Notes: generated from the sequence alone by a model not told the origin. A stretch of DNA of 64,000 nt from Phaeodactylibacter sp. (GCA_024102975.1 JAGFJD010000080.1:1-64000); one strand, 5' to 3'. Shown: positions 9,721-19,072, numbered from the stretch's first letter. Made by a program: numbers and translations.

Positions 9721-10251
9721 CTACTTATCCCCTTCTGCTGTTATCCCCAGTTTAGCCCTGACCAGCGGCATGACGTCATCGGCATCCTCAGCGAACAGCA
9801 CAGCGTTGAAAACACTGGTGTCAAAAATCATGGAAAAGCCCTGCTCCGCCGCTACTTCCCGCACCGCCGCTTCCGCTCTTTCGATGATCGGAGTGAGCAG
9901 TTCCTGGCGCTTGCCCTCTACTTTTTGCTTGACGTCCTGTTCGTACGCCAGGATTTCATCCCTTTTGTCGCTCAGTTCTTTTTCTTTCTGCTGTTGCTGC
10001 GCCGGCGTCAGGTTTCCCGCCTGCGCTTCCTTCACGACCGCCTGGTAATCCTTCTGGAACTGCTTGGCCATTTCCTCGCCCTTGCCGACCAGTTGCTTCT
10101 GGTAGGCGTCGAGCTCGCTGTCCGCCGCCTTGGTCTCCTCCATCGAAGAGATCAGGCTTCCGAAATTCAGGTGGCCGTATTTTTCCTGAGCCAGAGACAC
10201 CATCGCCCCCAGGGCGACAAAGGCGAACATCAAAAGGGTCTTTTTCATCAT
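9721..10251 (-). CDS. skp: OmpH/Skp-family periplasmic chaperone
   Basis: The signal peptide (MMKKTLLMFAFVALGAMVSLAQ) is followed by YGHLNFGSLISSM, a long Glu/Lys/Gln coiled-coil stretch (about residues 45-110) and a C-terminal cap (GFSMIFDTSVFNAVLF), the standard layout of Skp/OmpH. Skp-type proteins are trimers that hold unfolded outer-membrane proteins in the periplasm on their way to BamA. The longer frame starts at a TTG at 10281; the ATG pair at 10251/10248 is chosen because it opens the signal peptide and lies just downstream of a good promoter. In many Bacteroidota ompH follows bamA; here it stands alone and converges on the protease gene. Confidence 0.88.
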   Translation of the reverse strand: MMKKTLLMFAFVALGAMVSLAQEKYGHLNFGSLISSMEETKAADSELDAYQKQLVGKGEEMAKQFQKDYQAVVKEAQAGNLTPAQQQQKEKELSDKRDEILAYEQDVKQKVEGKRQELLTPIIERAEAAVREVAAEQGFSMIFDTSVFNAVLFAEDADDVMPLVRAKLGITAEGDK

Positions 10252-10278
10252 CAGTTTGGATTTGTCAGAAATTTCCTG

Positions 10279-10310
10279 CAAAGGTAGCTTTAGCCGCCAA
10301 CTTTGCCAAT
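10279..10310 (-). promoter_or_regulatory. promoter of the skp-like gene
   Basis: Minus-strand TACCTTTG (10286-10279) is a full match to the -7 consensus TAxxTTTG. ATTG lies exactly 20 bases upstream (10310-10307). The leader before the ATG at 10251 would be about 20-25 bases. This supports the downstream start over the TTG at 10281, which lies inside the -7 box. Confidence 0.6.
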
Positions 10311-10406
10311 TTTTCTTCCCCTGTTATACCCCGCCTCCCTCCAACCCGCTTCTGGCTTCGATTTGCAACACAAATTGTTCCAAGGAGAGGGTGGATAAAA
10401 AAAATT

Positions 10407-10457
10407 GAAACAAATTCTTTTGTTTCTTTTATTTTAAAACACAAAGTTTTAAATTTG
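10407..10457 (+). promoter_or_regulatory. candidate promoter and inverted repeat before the GH73 gene
   Basis: TAAATTTG at 10450-10457 matches TAxxTTTG, with a weak TTTT 19 bases upstream (10427-10430). Immediately before it an 8-bp perfect inverted repeat, GAAACAAA/TTTGTTTC (10407-10426, 4-base loop), could be an operator. No regulator is identified. Confidence 0.35.
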
Positions 10458-10494
10458 AGGCAACACCTCCGTTTGTCGATACAAAAAACTAAAC

Positions 10495-11346
10495 ATGAAC
10501 CTTACATCTGTACAAAAAGCCCGGGAAAAGGCATTGGAAACAGGGCGGCAGATCAACCGGAATATTCAGAAATACTGGTTGCGGGCCGTACTGCTGGGCA
10601 CCGCCATTTACCTCCTCCACGAAAAGGACCTGGCCATCGACCTCCAGCTGAGCAACATCCCGGCTTCCATTCAGTTTGGCAGCGCCGCCGAACCGCCGGC
10701 CACAGTGAGCGCCCGGCCGGTGAGCCTGGCCGCTTCGGAACCCTCGGCGGCAAAGGAACGCCCTGCCCCGCCGGCCATCCCTGCCGGCTATGACGGGCAG
10801 GCCGTCAATGTGAGCAACTTTGCCAACACTTACTCCAATCTCAGCAATGAGCAAAAGGGGCTGCCGGATACGGAAAACGACGCCCTCCGCGCCGAAAAAC
10901 GCCGAAAGCAGTTAAAATACGTCCAGCGGTTTGAAAAAGTTGCCCGGAAGGAAATGGAAGAATATGGCATTCCCGCCAGCATCACCCTGGCGCAGGGCCT
11001 GCTGGAAAGCAACGTTGGGGAGAGCAAACTGGCTACCCACAACAAGAACCACTTCGGCATCAAATGCTTTTCCCGCAGCTGCCGGAAAGGGCACTGCAGC
11101 AACTTCACGGATGACAGCCATAAAGACTTCTTCCGCATTTACAAAAGCAGTTGGGAGAGCTACCGCGCCCATAGCCTGCTGCTCAAACGCTCGGACCGCT
11201 ATCAACGGCTGTTTCAACTCAGCCGGGGGGATTACCGGGGCTGGGCGCATGGGTTGACAAAAGCCGGCTACGCTACAGATAAACAATACGGGCAGAAGCT
11301 GATCAACCTCATCGAAGACCTGGAACTGCACCAGTATGACCGGTAA
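10495..11346 (+). CDS. membrane-anchored glucosaminidase (GH73, FlgJ-like)
   Basis: 283 residues. Residues about 33-45 form a short hydrophobic anchor (RAVLLGTAIYLLH), followed by a Pro/Ala-rich linker. The catalytic domain begins near residue 140 (YGIPASITLAQGLLESNVGE), where the Glu of LLESN is the expected acid, and continues with NHFGIKCF, FRIYKSSWESYRAHSLLL and GWAHGLTKAGYATDKQYG, all family signatures. These enzymes cut the N-acetylglucosaminyl bond in peptidoglycan for turnover or daughter-cell separation. The Cys pair around KCFSRSCRKGHC is common in Bacteroidota members. It is convergent with the CHAT gene 20 bases away. Confidence 0.9.
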   Translation: MNLTSVQKAREKALETGRQINRNIQKYWLRAVLLGTAIYLLHEKDLAIDLQLSNIPASIQFGSAAEPPATVSARPVSLAASEPSAAKERPAPPAIPAGYDGQAVNVSNFANTYSNLSNEQKGLPDTENDALRAEKRRKQLKYVQRFEKVARKEMEEYGIPASITLAQGLLESNVGESKLATHNKNHFGIKCFSRSCRKGHCSNFTDDSHKDFFRIYKSSWESYRAHSLLLKRSDRYQRLFQLSRGDYRGWAHGLTKAGYATDKQYGQKLINLIEDLELHQYDR

Positions 11347-11365
11347 GCCATGGTTAATGGCTGCT

Positions 11366-14300
11366 TCAGTGCATCCGGACCAGCCACCCGATGAGGACCA
11401 ACCCCGCTACCGCGCCAATGATCCAAAAGCCCGGAATGCCGGCCGCTGCCGGCACTCTTTCGGGTTGGCCGTAGGACAAATAGCCGGCCCAAAAGAAGGG
11501 ATGCCCCCTTTCCGGCTTGCCGGCCTGCTGAGCCAGATACGCTCTTCGCGCCTCTTTCAGGGTTTGCGGCACGCCGGCGCCGGTTTGCCACCGGCCGAAG
11601 AACAGGTCCAGCAATTCAGCGGATGGGCGGCCGGCGGCCGGCCAGCGGTGAAACAACAAGGACTGGCAACCGCTGTAACGCAAGGCTTCCGCCAATGGCT
11701 GCCAGCCGGCATCTTCCACCGGCCGGGGCGAAGAGGACGCTATTATGTACAGGCCCACCGGTTTTGATATGCCATAAACCTCCTTCAAATACAGGCGGTT
11801 GTCAGAGAGGCTGTCGCCCTCATCAGAAAAAAGGACGAAGGTATTTTCGGGCGAAGAGCCGGGCCGGGCGGGCAGAGCCAGGAGCAACACACCCGTCGGC
11901 GGCAAGCTCCGGTAGGCCTGTTCTCCAGACCGGAGATCATCCCACAACCGCCCCCCTCTTTCAGCGGCCAGCGCCCGTATGGGGCTGTGGAAATAGCTCA
12001 ACCTTAAGATATCCCTGCGTTCGGGATGGTAGGCGCCTTTCATCGCAACCGGGCTGCTGCCCTGGTCGCCGGCAGGAGCAAAGGCCTCAAAAGAGGACTC
12101 GTAGTCGTAAGCCGGGCGGGCACGCCCGCCATTAATCAGTGCCGTCGCCGATGAATGATAATAAAGGTTGTGGCTCAGGCCCAGGTAGGGAAGGCCGGAA
12201 AAATCTCCACCCGACGACGCTGCCGGCAGCAGCGCTTCGAAAGGTAGCCACTGCAAAATGCCGTGTGGCAGCAGGAATACGTTCGGGCCGGCAGTTTCCG
12301 GCTTGCCAGGCAGGAGCTTGTTGTAGAGTTCCACGGCCAGGCTGGTAGTCTGCCGGTAGACAGCCTCCGGATCCTCTGCCAGGCTCTTGCGCGGATCACT
12401 GGAAGCCATCTGCAGGAAACGGCGCAGGCTGTTCCGGAACAGGCCGTCTGCCGGAATCCAGAAAAGTTGGAAATCCTGCCCGGTAAAATAAAATACATAG
12501 AGATTTTCCTCATCAATGTAATAGGAGTATAACGTCGCAGCGTACTGCTGTAAGAAAGCGTTAACCTCGTCCGGTTCTGCTACCTCGCCGTCGAACTTCA
12601 GCTGGTAATACGCCGGGCACTGCTGCCTTAGCACCTCCAGGACTTTCCCGTATTCGGCCTCTCTTTTTTCCAGTTCCCTTCGGATAGAATCGGCCGCCTC
12701 TGCCGGGAAAAGATTGGGCATCAAAGTGCCGGACATCAGCTGCGCCGGCCTTTTGCAGGCTGCTTCCCGCTCAAGCAGGGATTGAGGGACGCCCGCGAAA
12801 CCGGAGGGAGGAAGCTGCAACAAGGATAAACTGGCGCCCAGGCGTTTGCTGCGTTCCGAATAGCGAAAAGCTTCCCGGAGGTACCGCTCTTCCTGGTTCT
12901 GTTGATAGAGGCTGTAACAGGTTTTGATGGCTTTGCCGTACAGCCTTTCCAGAGCAGCGGATAAATAAGCCAGCTGGCCGGCCGGCAGTGGGGAGGCCGC
13001 GAGCCGGGACAGCAGTATATCGCAGTCCTTAAAAACATCCAGGGCCGCTTCCAGATTGTACAAAGTGTTCCGGTCCTGGCCGGCCAGCTCGCTGTGGGCG
13101 GCACCCAGGGACAGCAGGGCAGTGAACCGGAAAAACGAGGCGCCAGGTTGCCGGCTCTGCCCCCACTCGCTGGCCAGCAGCCTGTATTGTTGGATGGCCT
13201 TGTCGTAATTTCCCTGCCGGAGATAAGCATCCGCCAGGTATTGGTTGGCTTCCTGCAGTAGCCGGAAGGGCGTATCGGCATGGTTGAATACGATAGTCAG
13301 TTGACGAATGCCTTCATCTATCCGGCCGGCCTCGATGAGCAGGCCGCCAACCTGCAACCTCGCCTCAAGCATGAAGTAGGCATCCGCCTGCCTTTTGCTC
13401 CACTCCAGAAAGCCCGTTGCCGCATCGAGTGCCTCTGGCAGGCTGCCGGAAAGCCGCAACGCCCGAACCCATTGGGAGTAGAGAACGGCAGACGTGCGTT
13501 CTCCCGTCATCATAGCCTGCCGGAAATGGGCCGCCGCCTCCCGGTAGGCTCCTTTCTCCAGCAAAAGGGCACCCAGGCTTCCTTGATACAGGAGCGCCTG
13601 CTCCGGTTCCTGCGCGGGGGCTTCCGCCAGGGCCTGAACGGCTCTTCGGCAGTAGTCAACGGCAGCATCCAGATTGCCGTCCTGGAAATGCCGGATCGCC
13701 TGTTGGTGAAACGCCTCGGCGGCCAGTTCGCCTGCAGACTCCGGGTTTTGCCAGAACAGGAAAGCTGCCTCCTGGTATTGCCGTGCCGACAAATCCTCGT
13801 CGCCCAGTATGTGGTTGATGCGGGCCATGGAAGCCAGTGCCGAAGCAACATCAGGATGTTTATTTCCGAGGCGGCCTTTGCTTATGGCATAAGCCGCCTG
13901 AAAATAAGCCAGTGCCTGCCGGTAATTCTCGCGCGCCAGTTCCAGGTTAGCCAGGTTGGTATAAGAAACAGCGACATCCGGGTGTTCCGCGCCAAGTAGT
14001 TCCTGGCGCATGCCCAGAGCCCGCCCGTAGAAATCCGCCGCCCTGCCGAAGTCGGCAGCGGCAAGCCAGGCCCTGGCGAGCCAGTCATAAGAGTTGGCGA
14101 GCCTGGCGTGGCGGTTGCCGTAAATGCTTTCCCGGATCATCAGGCCCATCTCGTGTACTTCAATGGCTTTGGCGTGGCGCCCGGCGCGGCTGTATACTTC
14201 TGCCAGCCGGTGAGCGGCCTTGGCGGCCTCGTCGTTGTCGCGGCCCAGGCGCTGAATGCTTTTCCAAAGCGCTTTCTTGGCCGTGCGCTTGGCATCGTCC

Positions 14301-14548
14301 AGCCTCCCAAGGCTCAGATAGACATTGGTGATCTGGTTCAGGCAGGAGAAATAATGCTCCCACTCCTGTGCCGACTCGTACAGGGCTGCCGCTGATTCCA
14401 GTTGCCCGATGGCACCCTCGAAATCACCGTTCAGCAATTGGGAAGCCGCTTTGTTCTGATACTGGCCGGCTGCCTCCAGGCCCGAAGGCTGACACCAGAC
14501 CTGCGCGCTGGCCAGAAACAGGATAGGAAAGATAAATGGTACCCTCAT
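11366..14548 (-). CDS. TPR-CHAT protein with degenerate catalytic dyad, exported and C-terminally membrane-anchored
   Basis: 1060 residues. The signal peptide ends near AQVWCQ. Residues about 25-470 are tetratricopeptide repeats (for example HPDVAVSYTNLANLELAREN). A CHAT domain covers about 630-1020, recognised by LLPHGILQWLPFEALLP and by PFFWAGYLSYG near its end. A membrane helix (WIIGAVAGLVLIGWLV) closes the protein. Active CHAT proteases use a His in an ATHG-like motif and a Cys in an SACET-like motif. Here the first position reads LALPARPG (about 887-897) and the second IIASSSPRP (about 935), so both residues appear to be missing and proteolysis is unlikely. A scaffold or binding role is inferred. 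The signal peptide plus C-terminal anchor places the CHAT domain outside the cytoplasm, unlike most characterised CHAT proteases. Confidence 0.82.
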   Translation of the reverse strand: MRVPFIFPILFLASAQVWCQPSGLEAAGQYQNKAASQLLNGDFEGAIGQLESAAALYESAQEWEHYFSCLNQITNVYLSLGRLDDAKRTAKKALWKSIQRLGRDNDEAAKAAHRLAEVYSRAGRHAKAIEVHEMGLMIRESIYGNRHARLANSYDWLARAWLAAADFGRAADFYGRALGMRQELLGAEHPDVAVSYTNLANLELARENYRQALAYFQAAYAISKGRLGNKHPDVASALASMARINHILGDEDLSARQYQEAAFLFWQNPESAGELAAEAFHQQAIRHFQDGNLDAAVDYCRRAVQALAEAPAQEPEQALLYQGSLGALLLEKGAYREAAAHFRQAMMTGERTSAVLYSQWVRALRLSGSLPEALDAATGFLEWSKRQADAYFMLEARLQVGGLLIEAGRIDEGIRQLTIVFNHADTPFRLLQEANQYLADAYLRQGNYDKAIQQYRLLASEWGQSRQPGASFFRFTALLSLGAAHSELAGQDRNTLYNLEAALDVFKDCDILLSRLAASPLPAGQLAYLSAALERLYGKAIKTCYSLYQQNQEERYLREAFRYSERSKRLGASLSLLQLPPSGFAGVPQSLLEREAACKRPAQLMSGTLMPNLFPAEAADSIRRELEKREAEYGKVLEVLRQQCPAYYQLKFDGEVAEPDEVNAFLQQYAATLYSYYIDEENLYVFYFTGQDFQLFWIPADGLFRNSLRRFLQMASSDPRKSLAEDPEAVYRQTTSLAVELYNKLLPGKPETAGPNVFLLPHGILQWLPFEALLPAASSGGDFSGLPYLGLSHNLYYHSSATALINGGRARPAYDYESSFEAFAPAGDQGSSPVAMKGAYHPERRDILRLSYFHSPIRALAAERGGRLWDDLRSGEQAYRSLPPTGVLLLALPARPGSSPENTFVLFSDEGDSLSDNRLYLKEVYGISKPVGLYIIASSSPRPVEDAGWQPLAEALRYSGCQSLLFHRWPAAGRPSAELLDLFFGRWQTGAGVPQTLKEARRAYLAQQAGKPERGHPFFWAGYLSYGQPERVPAAAGIPGFWIIGAVAGLVLIGWLVRMH

Positions 14549-14702
14549 AGTTATGCTTGCTGGTTTCAGTTCATGGGACTGAAATGAGTACAGGAAGCAT
14601 GATCGTTTTGATAAAGTTACGCAATTTACGCATTTGCAGATACAGAAGTGCCCATTTCGTTAATTTCCCCCTTCCCACTTCCGGCTTCCCACTTCCCCCT
14701 TC

Positions 14703-14945
14703 CTACCCCCCGCTCACCGGCGGAATGACAACAACTTCATCGCCGGCCAGGATAGCCTGCTCATCTTCTGCATATTCGGTATTGAGCGCTATGGCGAAGG
14801 AAGCCAGCTTCTCAAAATCGGGATAAGAACGGCACAAATGAGCTTTCAACTGCCCTACGGTAGGTTGCCCCGGCAATTCCACCGAGAGGGTGGCGCCTCC
14901 CAATATGTCCTTGGCAATGCCAAATGCGAGTATCCTTATTTCCAT
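14703..14945 (-). CDS. moaD: MoaD/ThiS-family sulfur carrier (molybdopterin synthase small subunit)
   Basis: 80 residues with a ubiquitin-like fold: MEIRILAFGIAKDILGGA, VGQLKAHLCRSYP, IALNTEY, and the closing GDEVVVIPPVSGG. The C-terminal Gly-Gly is the functional end that is adenylated and turned into a thiocarboxylate, then donates sulfur during molybdopterin synthesis. The PPVSGG ending is typical of MoaD rather than ThiS. No other molybdenum-cofactor genes are in the window, so the gene is isolated. It lies downstream of nothing on its own strand and is divergent from the first transglycosylase gene. Confidence 0.85.
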   Translation of the reverse strand: MEIRILAFGIAKDILGGATLSVELPGQPTVGQLKAHLCRSYPDFEKLASFAIALNTEYAEDEQAILAGDEVVVIPPVSGG

Positions 14946-15433
14946 AATTCTGGCTGCTACCTTTCTGTTTTATTCCTTGAACAGCCGGAAATTCGTAAAA
15001 GTTATCGCCCCGTCCGGCTTTTTTAACAAAACCTTAACAAAATTTTAACACATTTGTCCGGGCACCTTCGTCTAATTGTGCAAACCGATATTTATTCGGT
15101 TGGCTGGCCGCCAGGAAACAATAAAATTTCTCAACAAAGCCAGCCTTTGCCATTCCATTTACTGCTTTTCTGAGCGCTTGTTGTTTTTTGGCGTCCGAAA
15201 CGGTAACAATGTTTCATGAGATTCGTATAAAAGGGTAGTACTTTTCAAAGTCATTGACTTTTTTGGCAAAAGCGCATAGCTTTGCCCCTGATTTTTACCA
15301 TGTACGAAAACAATGCTGGACAATCGCCAGCGAGAGAAAAGAGAGAATCAAACTGCCCTGAACTTACTGCATTGCTCTGAATGCCGGGCTCTGAGCCCTG
15401 CCTTATTTAGTGAAATGCAAAATTAATTATGCG
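14946..15433. other. 488-base divergent intergenic region with transglycosylase promoter
   Basis: No coding frame is convincing. A plus-strand promoter is at 15253-15284: ATTG (15253-15256), 20 bases, TAGCTTTG (15277-15284), the same geometry as the skp promoter. It would give the first transglycosylase transcript a leader of about 140 bases. A short hairpin (GGGCTCTGAGCCC) lies near 15387-15399, late in that leader. No known riboswitch was recognised. Confidence 0.5.
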
Positions 15434-16579
15434 ATGAAAATCCCATGGACAATTGTTGCCATGCTGGCAGCCAGCTGCCTGTTTGCAACAAACAAAAAAG
15501 CGGCGTTTCCCCTCGACGCCAGCGCCAGTAAGGAATACCACTGGCCCGCTGAAACGAATGGGGACATCAAAGATCGTCTGGCGCAACTCAAAATCCCTTT
15601 CGAAGCCAGATACGACAATCAGATAAGAGACATTATCAAGGATTACGTCACCAACGGCATGCACGACACCGAAAGCATGCTGGGGCGCACTTCTTTTTAT
15701 TTCCCGATCTTTGAACATTATCTCAGCCAGTACGGCCTGCCCAAAGAGCTCAAGTACCTTCCGATCGTTGAGACGTCCCTCGTTCCTGTAGCCCGCTCGG
15801 CTGCGGGTGCCGGCGGGTTGTGGCAATTCATCCCTTCTACCGCCCGCGAATATCGCCTGCGGATGAACGAATACGTCGATGAACGCTTCGACCCATACCG
15901 TTCTACCGAGGCCGCCGTCAAGATGCTCTCGGCGCTGTATAAGCAGTTCAAAGACTGGAGCCTGGTGCTGGCTGCCTACAACTGCGGGCCGGGCCGGGTC
16001 AGGAGCGCTATGCGGGAAGCCGGATGCAGCAACTTCTGGGAACTGCGCCCCTACCTGCCGCAGGAAACCCAGAACTACGTCCCCCGGTTTATTGCCGCCG
16101 CCTATGTGTCCAACTTCTACAACCACCACGGCCTGCAACCCCGCTTCCCGTTGAACAGCGCCGAACAGGGCCGCGCCGTTAAGATTTACAACAGCATGAC
16201 CTTTGGCGAAATCTCCTATGTGACCGGCGTTGACGAGCGGACGATCCGAAGGTTCAATCCCAGTTACAAAAGGAGCATTATTCCCGAAAGCCAGCGGGGC
16301 AACTTCCTGCTGTTGCCGGCCCACGCCATGAGCAAGCTGCGCGAACACCTCCTGGCGCTCAAAGCAGGGGAATACATCGACCCGGCTTTGCTCTACCCGA
16401 ACTTCCACCGGTCTACCTATGTGGTCAAGCCGGGAGAAGACCTGTTCAGCCTTGCCCGGAAATTCCATTGTACAGCCAATGACATCATGCGCTGGAATGC
16501 CCTGCCGACGCCCGAAATCTTCGTCAATCAGGAACTCCTGGTTTTCCTGCCGGGCCAGGATTTCGCAGCAAAACCCTGA
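15434..16579 (+). CDS. membrane-bound lytic transglycosylase, MltD-like, with LysM domain
   Basis: 381 residues from the ATG at 15434; an in-frame GTG at 15410 gives a less natural N-terminus. A signal peptide (MKIPWTIVAMLAASCLFATN) is followed by the SLT domain: KYLPIVETSLVPVARS contains the catalytic Glu, and GLWQFIPSTAREY and LVLAAYNCGPGRVR are family motifs. The C-terminal part carries a LysM peptidoglycan-binding module (TYVVKPGEDLFSLARKFHCT). Lytic transglycosylases cleave MurNAc-GlcNAc linkages and form 1,6-anhydro-muropeptides. It has its own promoter and terminator and is followed by a close paralogue, pointing to tandem duplication. Confidence 0.92.
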   Translation: MKIPWTIVAMLAASCLFATNKKAAFPLDASASKEYHWPAETNGDIKDRLAQLKIPFEARYDNQIRDIIKDYVTNGMHDTESMLGRTSFYFPIFEHYLSQYGLPKELKYLPIVETSLVPVARSAAGAGGLWQFIPSTAREYRLRMNEYVDERFDPYRSTEAAVKMLSALYKQFKDWSLVLAAYNCGPGRVRSAMREAGCSNFWELRPYLPQETQNYVPRFIAAAYVSNFYNHHGLQPRFPLNSAEQGRAVKIYNSMTFGEISYVTGVDERTIRRFNPSYKRSIIPESQRGNFLLLPAHAMSKLREHLLALKAGEYIDPALLYPNFHRSTYVVKPGEDLFSLARKFHCTANDIMRWNALPTPEIFVNQELLVFLPGQDFAAKP

Positions 16580-16590
16580 TAACCTTTATT

Positions 16591-16640
16591 GATAAAAGAA
16601 ACCACTCCGCCATCCCGCCGGCGGAGTGGTTTCTTTTATC
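16591..16640. terminator. strong bidirectional hairpin terminator
   Basis: A perfect 21-bp stem (16591-16611 with 16620-16640) and an 8-base loop. The arms run from GATAAAAGAAACC at one end to GGTTTCTTTTATC at the other, so a T-rich run follows the G+C-rich core on both strands. It lies 12 bases after the first transglycosylase stop. The rest of 16641-16972 holds nothing recognisable. Confidence 0.75.
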
Positions 16641-16972
16641 ATAATTCAATAATGGCCTGCGCGCCGCCTCAGAAGCTGTTTGAATTTAGTCCTTCAGTTT
16701 TTTTTGCCCTTTTCCGCTCTCCGATAATATTTTTATTTTCATAATAAATTCTCGCTTTGCCATTGCTATGCATGTAAAGACAAGCATTTATGTATTTATT
16801 TTATCCATACATATCAGCGGCTTTTTCTCCTTTCCTGAAAAAATACCCTGAAAAGGTTAACAAACGCACGGGGACTCCGTAAAACAGAATGGGTGCGGAA
16901 AAGCGGGAATGGACAAAAAAGGTGCTATCGGACGGCCGTTCCCAAACTAAACCTCAGCAAAATAGGATACCC

Positions 16973-18001
16973 ATGAAAGCCCTGGCATTGACCCTGACCC
17001 TTGCCCTCTCGCCTTTCCTGGCAGCCCACGCCAGCCCAGGCCAGCAGGCAGCCCGGACCGAAGCTCCCTGGCAGGAGCAATTATCTTACGATATTCCGGT
17101 GCGCTTGTTGCAAATGCCCGTCTCTTTTCCGATTGAATACAACGCGGAGGTGAAGCGTCAGCTCACCGACTATCTGCGCCGGGGCCGCCGAGAAACGGAA
17201 AAGATGCTGGCCCGCACCGCCCTGTATTTCCCCATCTTCGAGTACTATCTTAAAAAGTACAATCTGCCGAATGAACTGAAGTACATCCCCCTGCTGGAAT
17301 CCCGCCTTCGGCCCGACGCCGAGTCGTCGGCCGGCGCAGTCGGCCTGTGGCAGTTCATGCCGGCCACAGCCGGCAACTACCGCCTGCAGATCGACGAGTA
17401 CGTCGACGAACGGATGAACCCATATCAGGCGACCGAAGCTGCCGTGAAAATGTTGTCCTGGCTGTACGAGGAGCTTGGCGACTGGTCTCTGGCACTGGCC
17501 GCTTACAATTGCGGCCCCGGCCGGGTGAGGGCTGCCGTACGCCGCACCGGCTGCCACAATTTCTGGGACATCCAACACCTCCTTCCCCGGCAGACTCAAC
17601 GTTACCTCCCTGCCCTGGCGGCAACAATCTATGTCGCCAATTTCTATGGTTTGCATGGCTTGCAACCTGACCCCCAAAAACCGCTTTACCAACCTTTCCA
17701 GGTTTTCAAAGTCCAGCATAGCCTGGATCTCGGCGAGATTTCCCGCCATTGCGGGGTATCCCGCAGTTCGCTTCACCGGCTCAACCCGGGTTTCCTGCAG
17801 GAGTATATCCCCTACTCCAGCCGGGGCCGATACCTCATTTTGCCCGAAGACGCCCTGGCCAGTTTCCAGCGGTATGTCATCAAAGAGAGCCGGCGGACAA
17901 AGCAGAATTATGCCGTTGCAGTCCTCAGCTCCCACTCCCATCTGCCGTCGGCCAGCAGCGCAAAGGCCGGCGACGCGGCCCGGGCAAAAGCCAATATCTG
18001 A
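16973..18001 (+). CDS. second lytic transglycosylase, MltD-like, without LysM
   Basis: 342 residues from the ATG at 16973, chosen because it opens a signal peptide (MKALALTLTLALSPFLAAHA) after an AGGAT box; an earlier ATG at 16889 adds 28 polar residues. The SLT domain parallels the upstream gene motif by motif: KYIPLLESRLRPDAES with the catalytic Glu, GLWQFMPATAGNY, EYVDERMNPYQATEAAVKML and LALAAYNCGPGRVR. After the catalytic domain there is a region resembling the first part of the paralogue's tail (ISRHCGVSRSSLHRLNPGF), but the full LysM (VKPGED..SLA) is missing, so peptidoglycan retention should differ. The two genes are a tandem duplication that has diverged. It is followed by lgt 105 bases downstream. 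Confidence 0.9.
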   Translation: MKALALTLTLALSPFLAAHASPGQQAARTEAPWQEQLSYDIPVRLLQMPVSFPIEYNAEVKRQLTDYLRRGRRETEKMLARTALYFPIFEYYLKKYNLPNELKYIPLLESRLRPDAESSAGAVGLWQFMPATAGNYRLQIDEYVDERMNPYQATEAAVKMLSWLYEELGDWSLALAAYNCGPGRVRAAVRRTGCHNFWDIQHLLPRQTQRYLPALAATIYVANFYGLHGLQPDPQKPLYQPFQVFKVQHSLDLGEISRHCGVSRSSLHRLNPGFLQEYIPYSSRGRYLILPEDALASFQRYVIKESRRTKQNYAVAVLSSHSHLPSASSAKAGDAARAKANI

Positions 18002-18106
18002 GAAAAAATTTTCCATTCGGGCCCGGATTGCCGGAAACAATGCCTAATATTGGGGCTTGCCTACTATGTCGCCTGCCGGCAAGGGGTATCCGGAAAATCC
18101 ACAATT

Positions 18107-18946
18107 ATGGAAACGCTACTCGCCTATGTTACCTGGGATGCTTCGCCAGAGATCGTGCAGATCGGCCCGCTGACGCTGCGCTGGTACGGCCTGCTGTTCG
18201 CCCTGGGTTTCCTCCTGGGGCTGTACATCGTCCGCGCCATGTTCCGGGCGGAAAAAGAACCGGAGGAATGGCTTGACAAAATCTTCATCTATATGGTCGT
18301 CGGCGCCGTTGTGGGCGCCCGCCTGGGCCACGTGTTCTTCTACGACTGGGAATATTACTCGCAACACCTGTCTGAGATCCCTGCAGTATGGAAGGGCGGA
18401 CTGGCCAGCCACGGCGGCGCCATCGGCATCATCATCGCCCTGTGGATTTTCTCGGCGCGAACCGCCAAACGCTCAGTATTGTGGATACTCGACCGGGTAG
18501 TGGTGCCCACCGCCCTGGCCGGCTGCTTCATCCGCCTGGGTAACCTGATGAACTCCGAGATCGTAGGCACCCCCTCCGACGCGCCCTGGGCCTTCCTCTT
18601 CGTCCGCGCCTATCCTCCCGAGCTGACCGACGAACCCCGACATCCTGTCCAGCTCTACGAATCGATCAGTTACCTGTTCACCTTTTTCCTGCTGTACTGG
18701 GTTTATTGGAAGACTTCCGCGAAAGAGAAACTGGGCCGGATTTTCGGGCTGTTCCTGGTGCTGGTGCTGGGCGTCATCCGCTTCGGGCTGGAATACTTCA
18801 AAACCAGTCAGGGGGGCTTTGAGACGGCCTTCGGCAATAGCCTCAGTACGGGGCAACTGCTGAGTATTCCGTTCTTTCTGGTGGGGTTGTATTTTATATT
18901 TAGGCCGGAGAAAGGAAACGGAAAAAAGAAAACGGTAAAGTCATAA
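18107..18946 (+). CDS. lgt: prolipoprotein diacylglyceryl transferase
   Basis: 279 residues from the ATG at 18107; the longer frame begins at a TTG at 18050. Lgt transfers diacylglyceryl from phosphatidylglycerol to the lipobox Cys of prolipoproteins at the inner membrane. Signatures present are RWYGLLFALGFLLG, GARLGHVFFYDWEYY, WKGGLASHGGAIG, the RLGNLMNSEIVG signature, and HPVQLYESISYL. About seven hydrophobic segments fit the family, as does the length. Many predicted lipoproteins in this window (VanX-type, DUF4837, the surface lipoprotein at 2146) depend on this enzyme. Confidence 0.95.
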   Translation: METLLAYVTWDASPEIVQIGPLTLRWYGLLFALGFLLGLYIVRAMFRAEKEPEEWLDKIFIYMVVGAVVGARLGHVFFYDWEYYSQHLSEIPAVWKGGLASHGGAIGIIIALWIFSARTAKRSVLWILDRVVVPTALAGCFIRLGNLMNSEIVGTPSDAPWAFLFVRAYPPELTDEPRHPVQLYESISYLFTFFLLYWVYWKTSAKEKLGRIFGLFLVLVLGVIRFGLEYFKTSQGGFETAFGNSLSTGQLLSIPFFLVGLYFIFRPEKGNGKKKTVKS

Positions 18947-19072
18947 GCATGCTTACCTGGGTGTTTAACAGGTTGTATTCACATCTCTTCCTTCATTTTC
19001 TCCAAAAAAGAAAAGGAAGCATGCACAAGTGTTGCAGCTTCCTCTTCCGATTAAGTAATGGGCAGTGTATTA

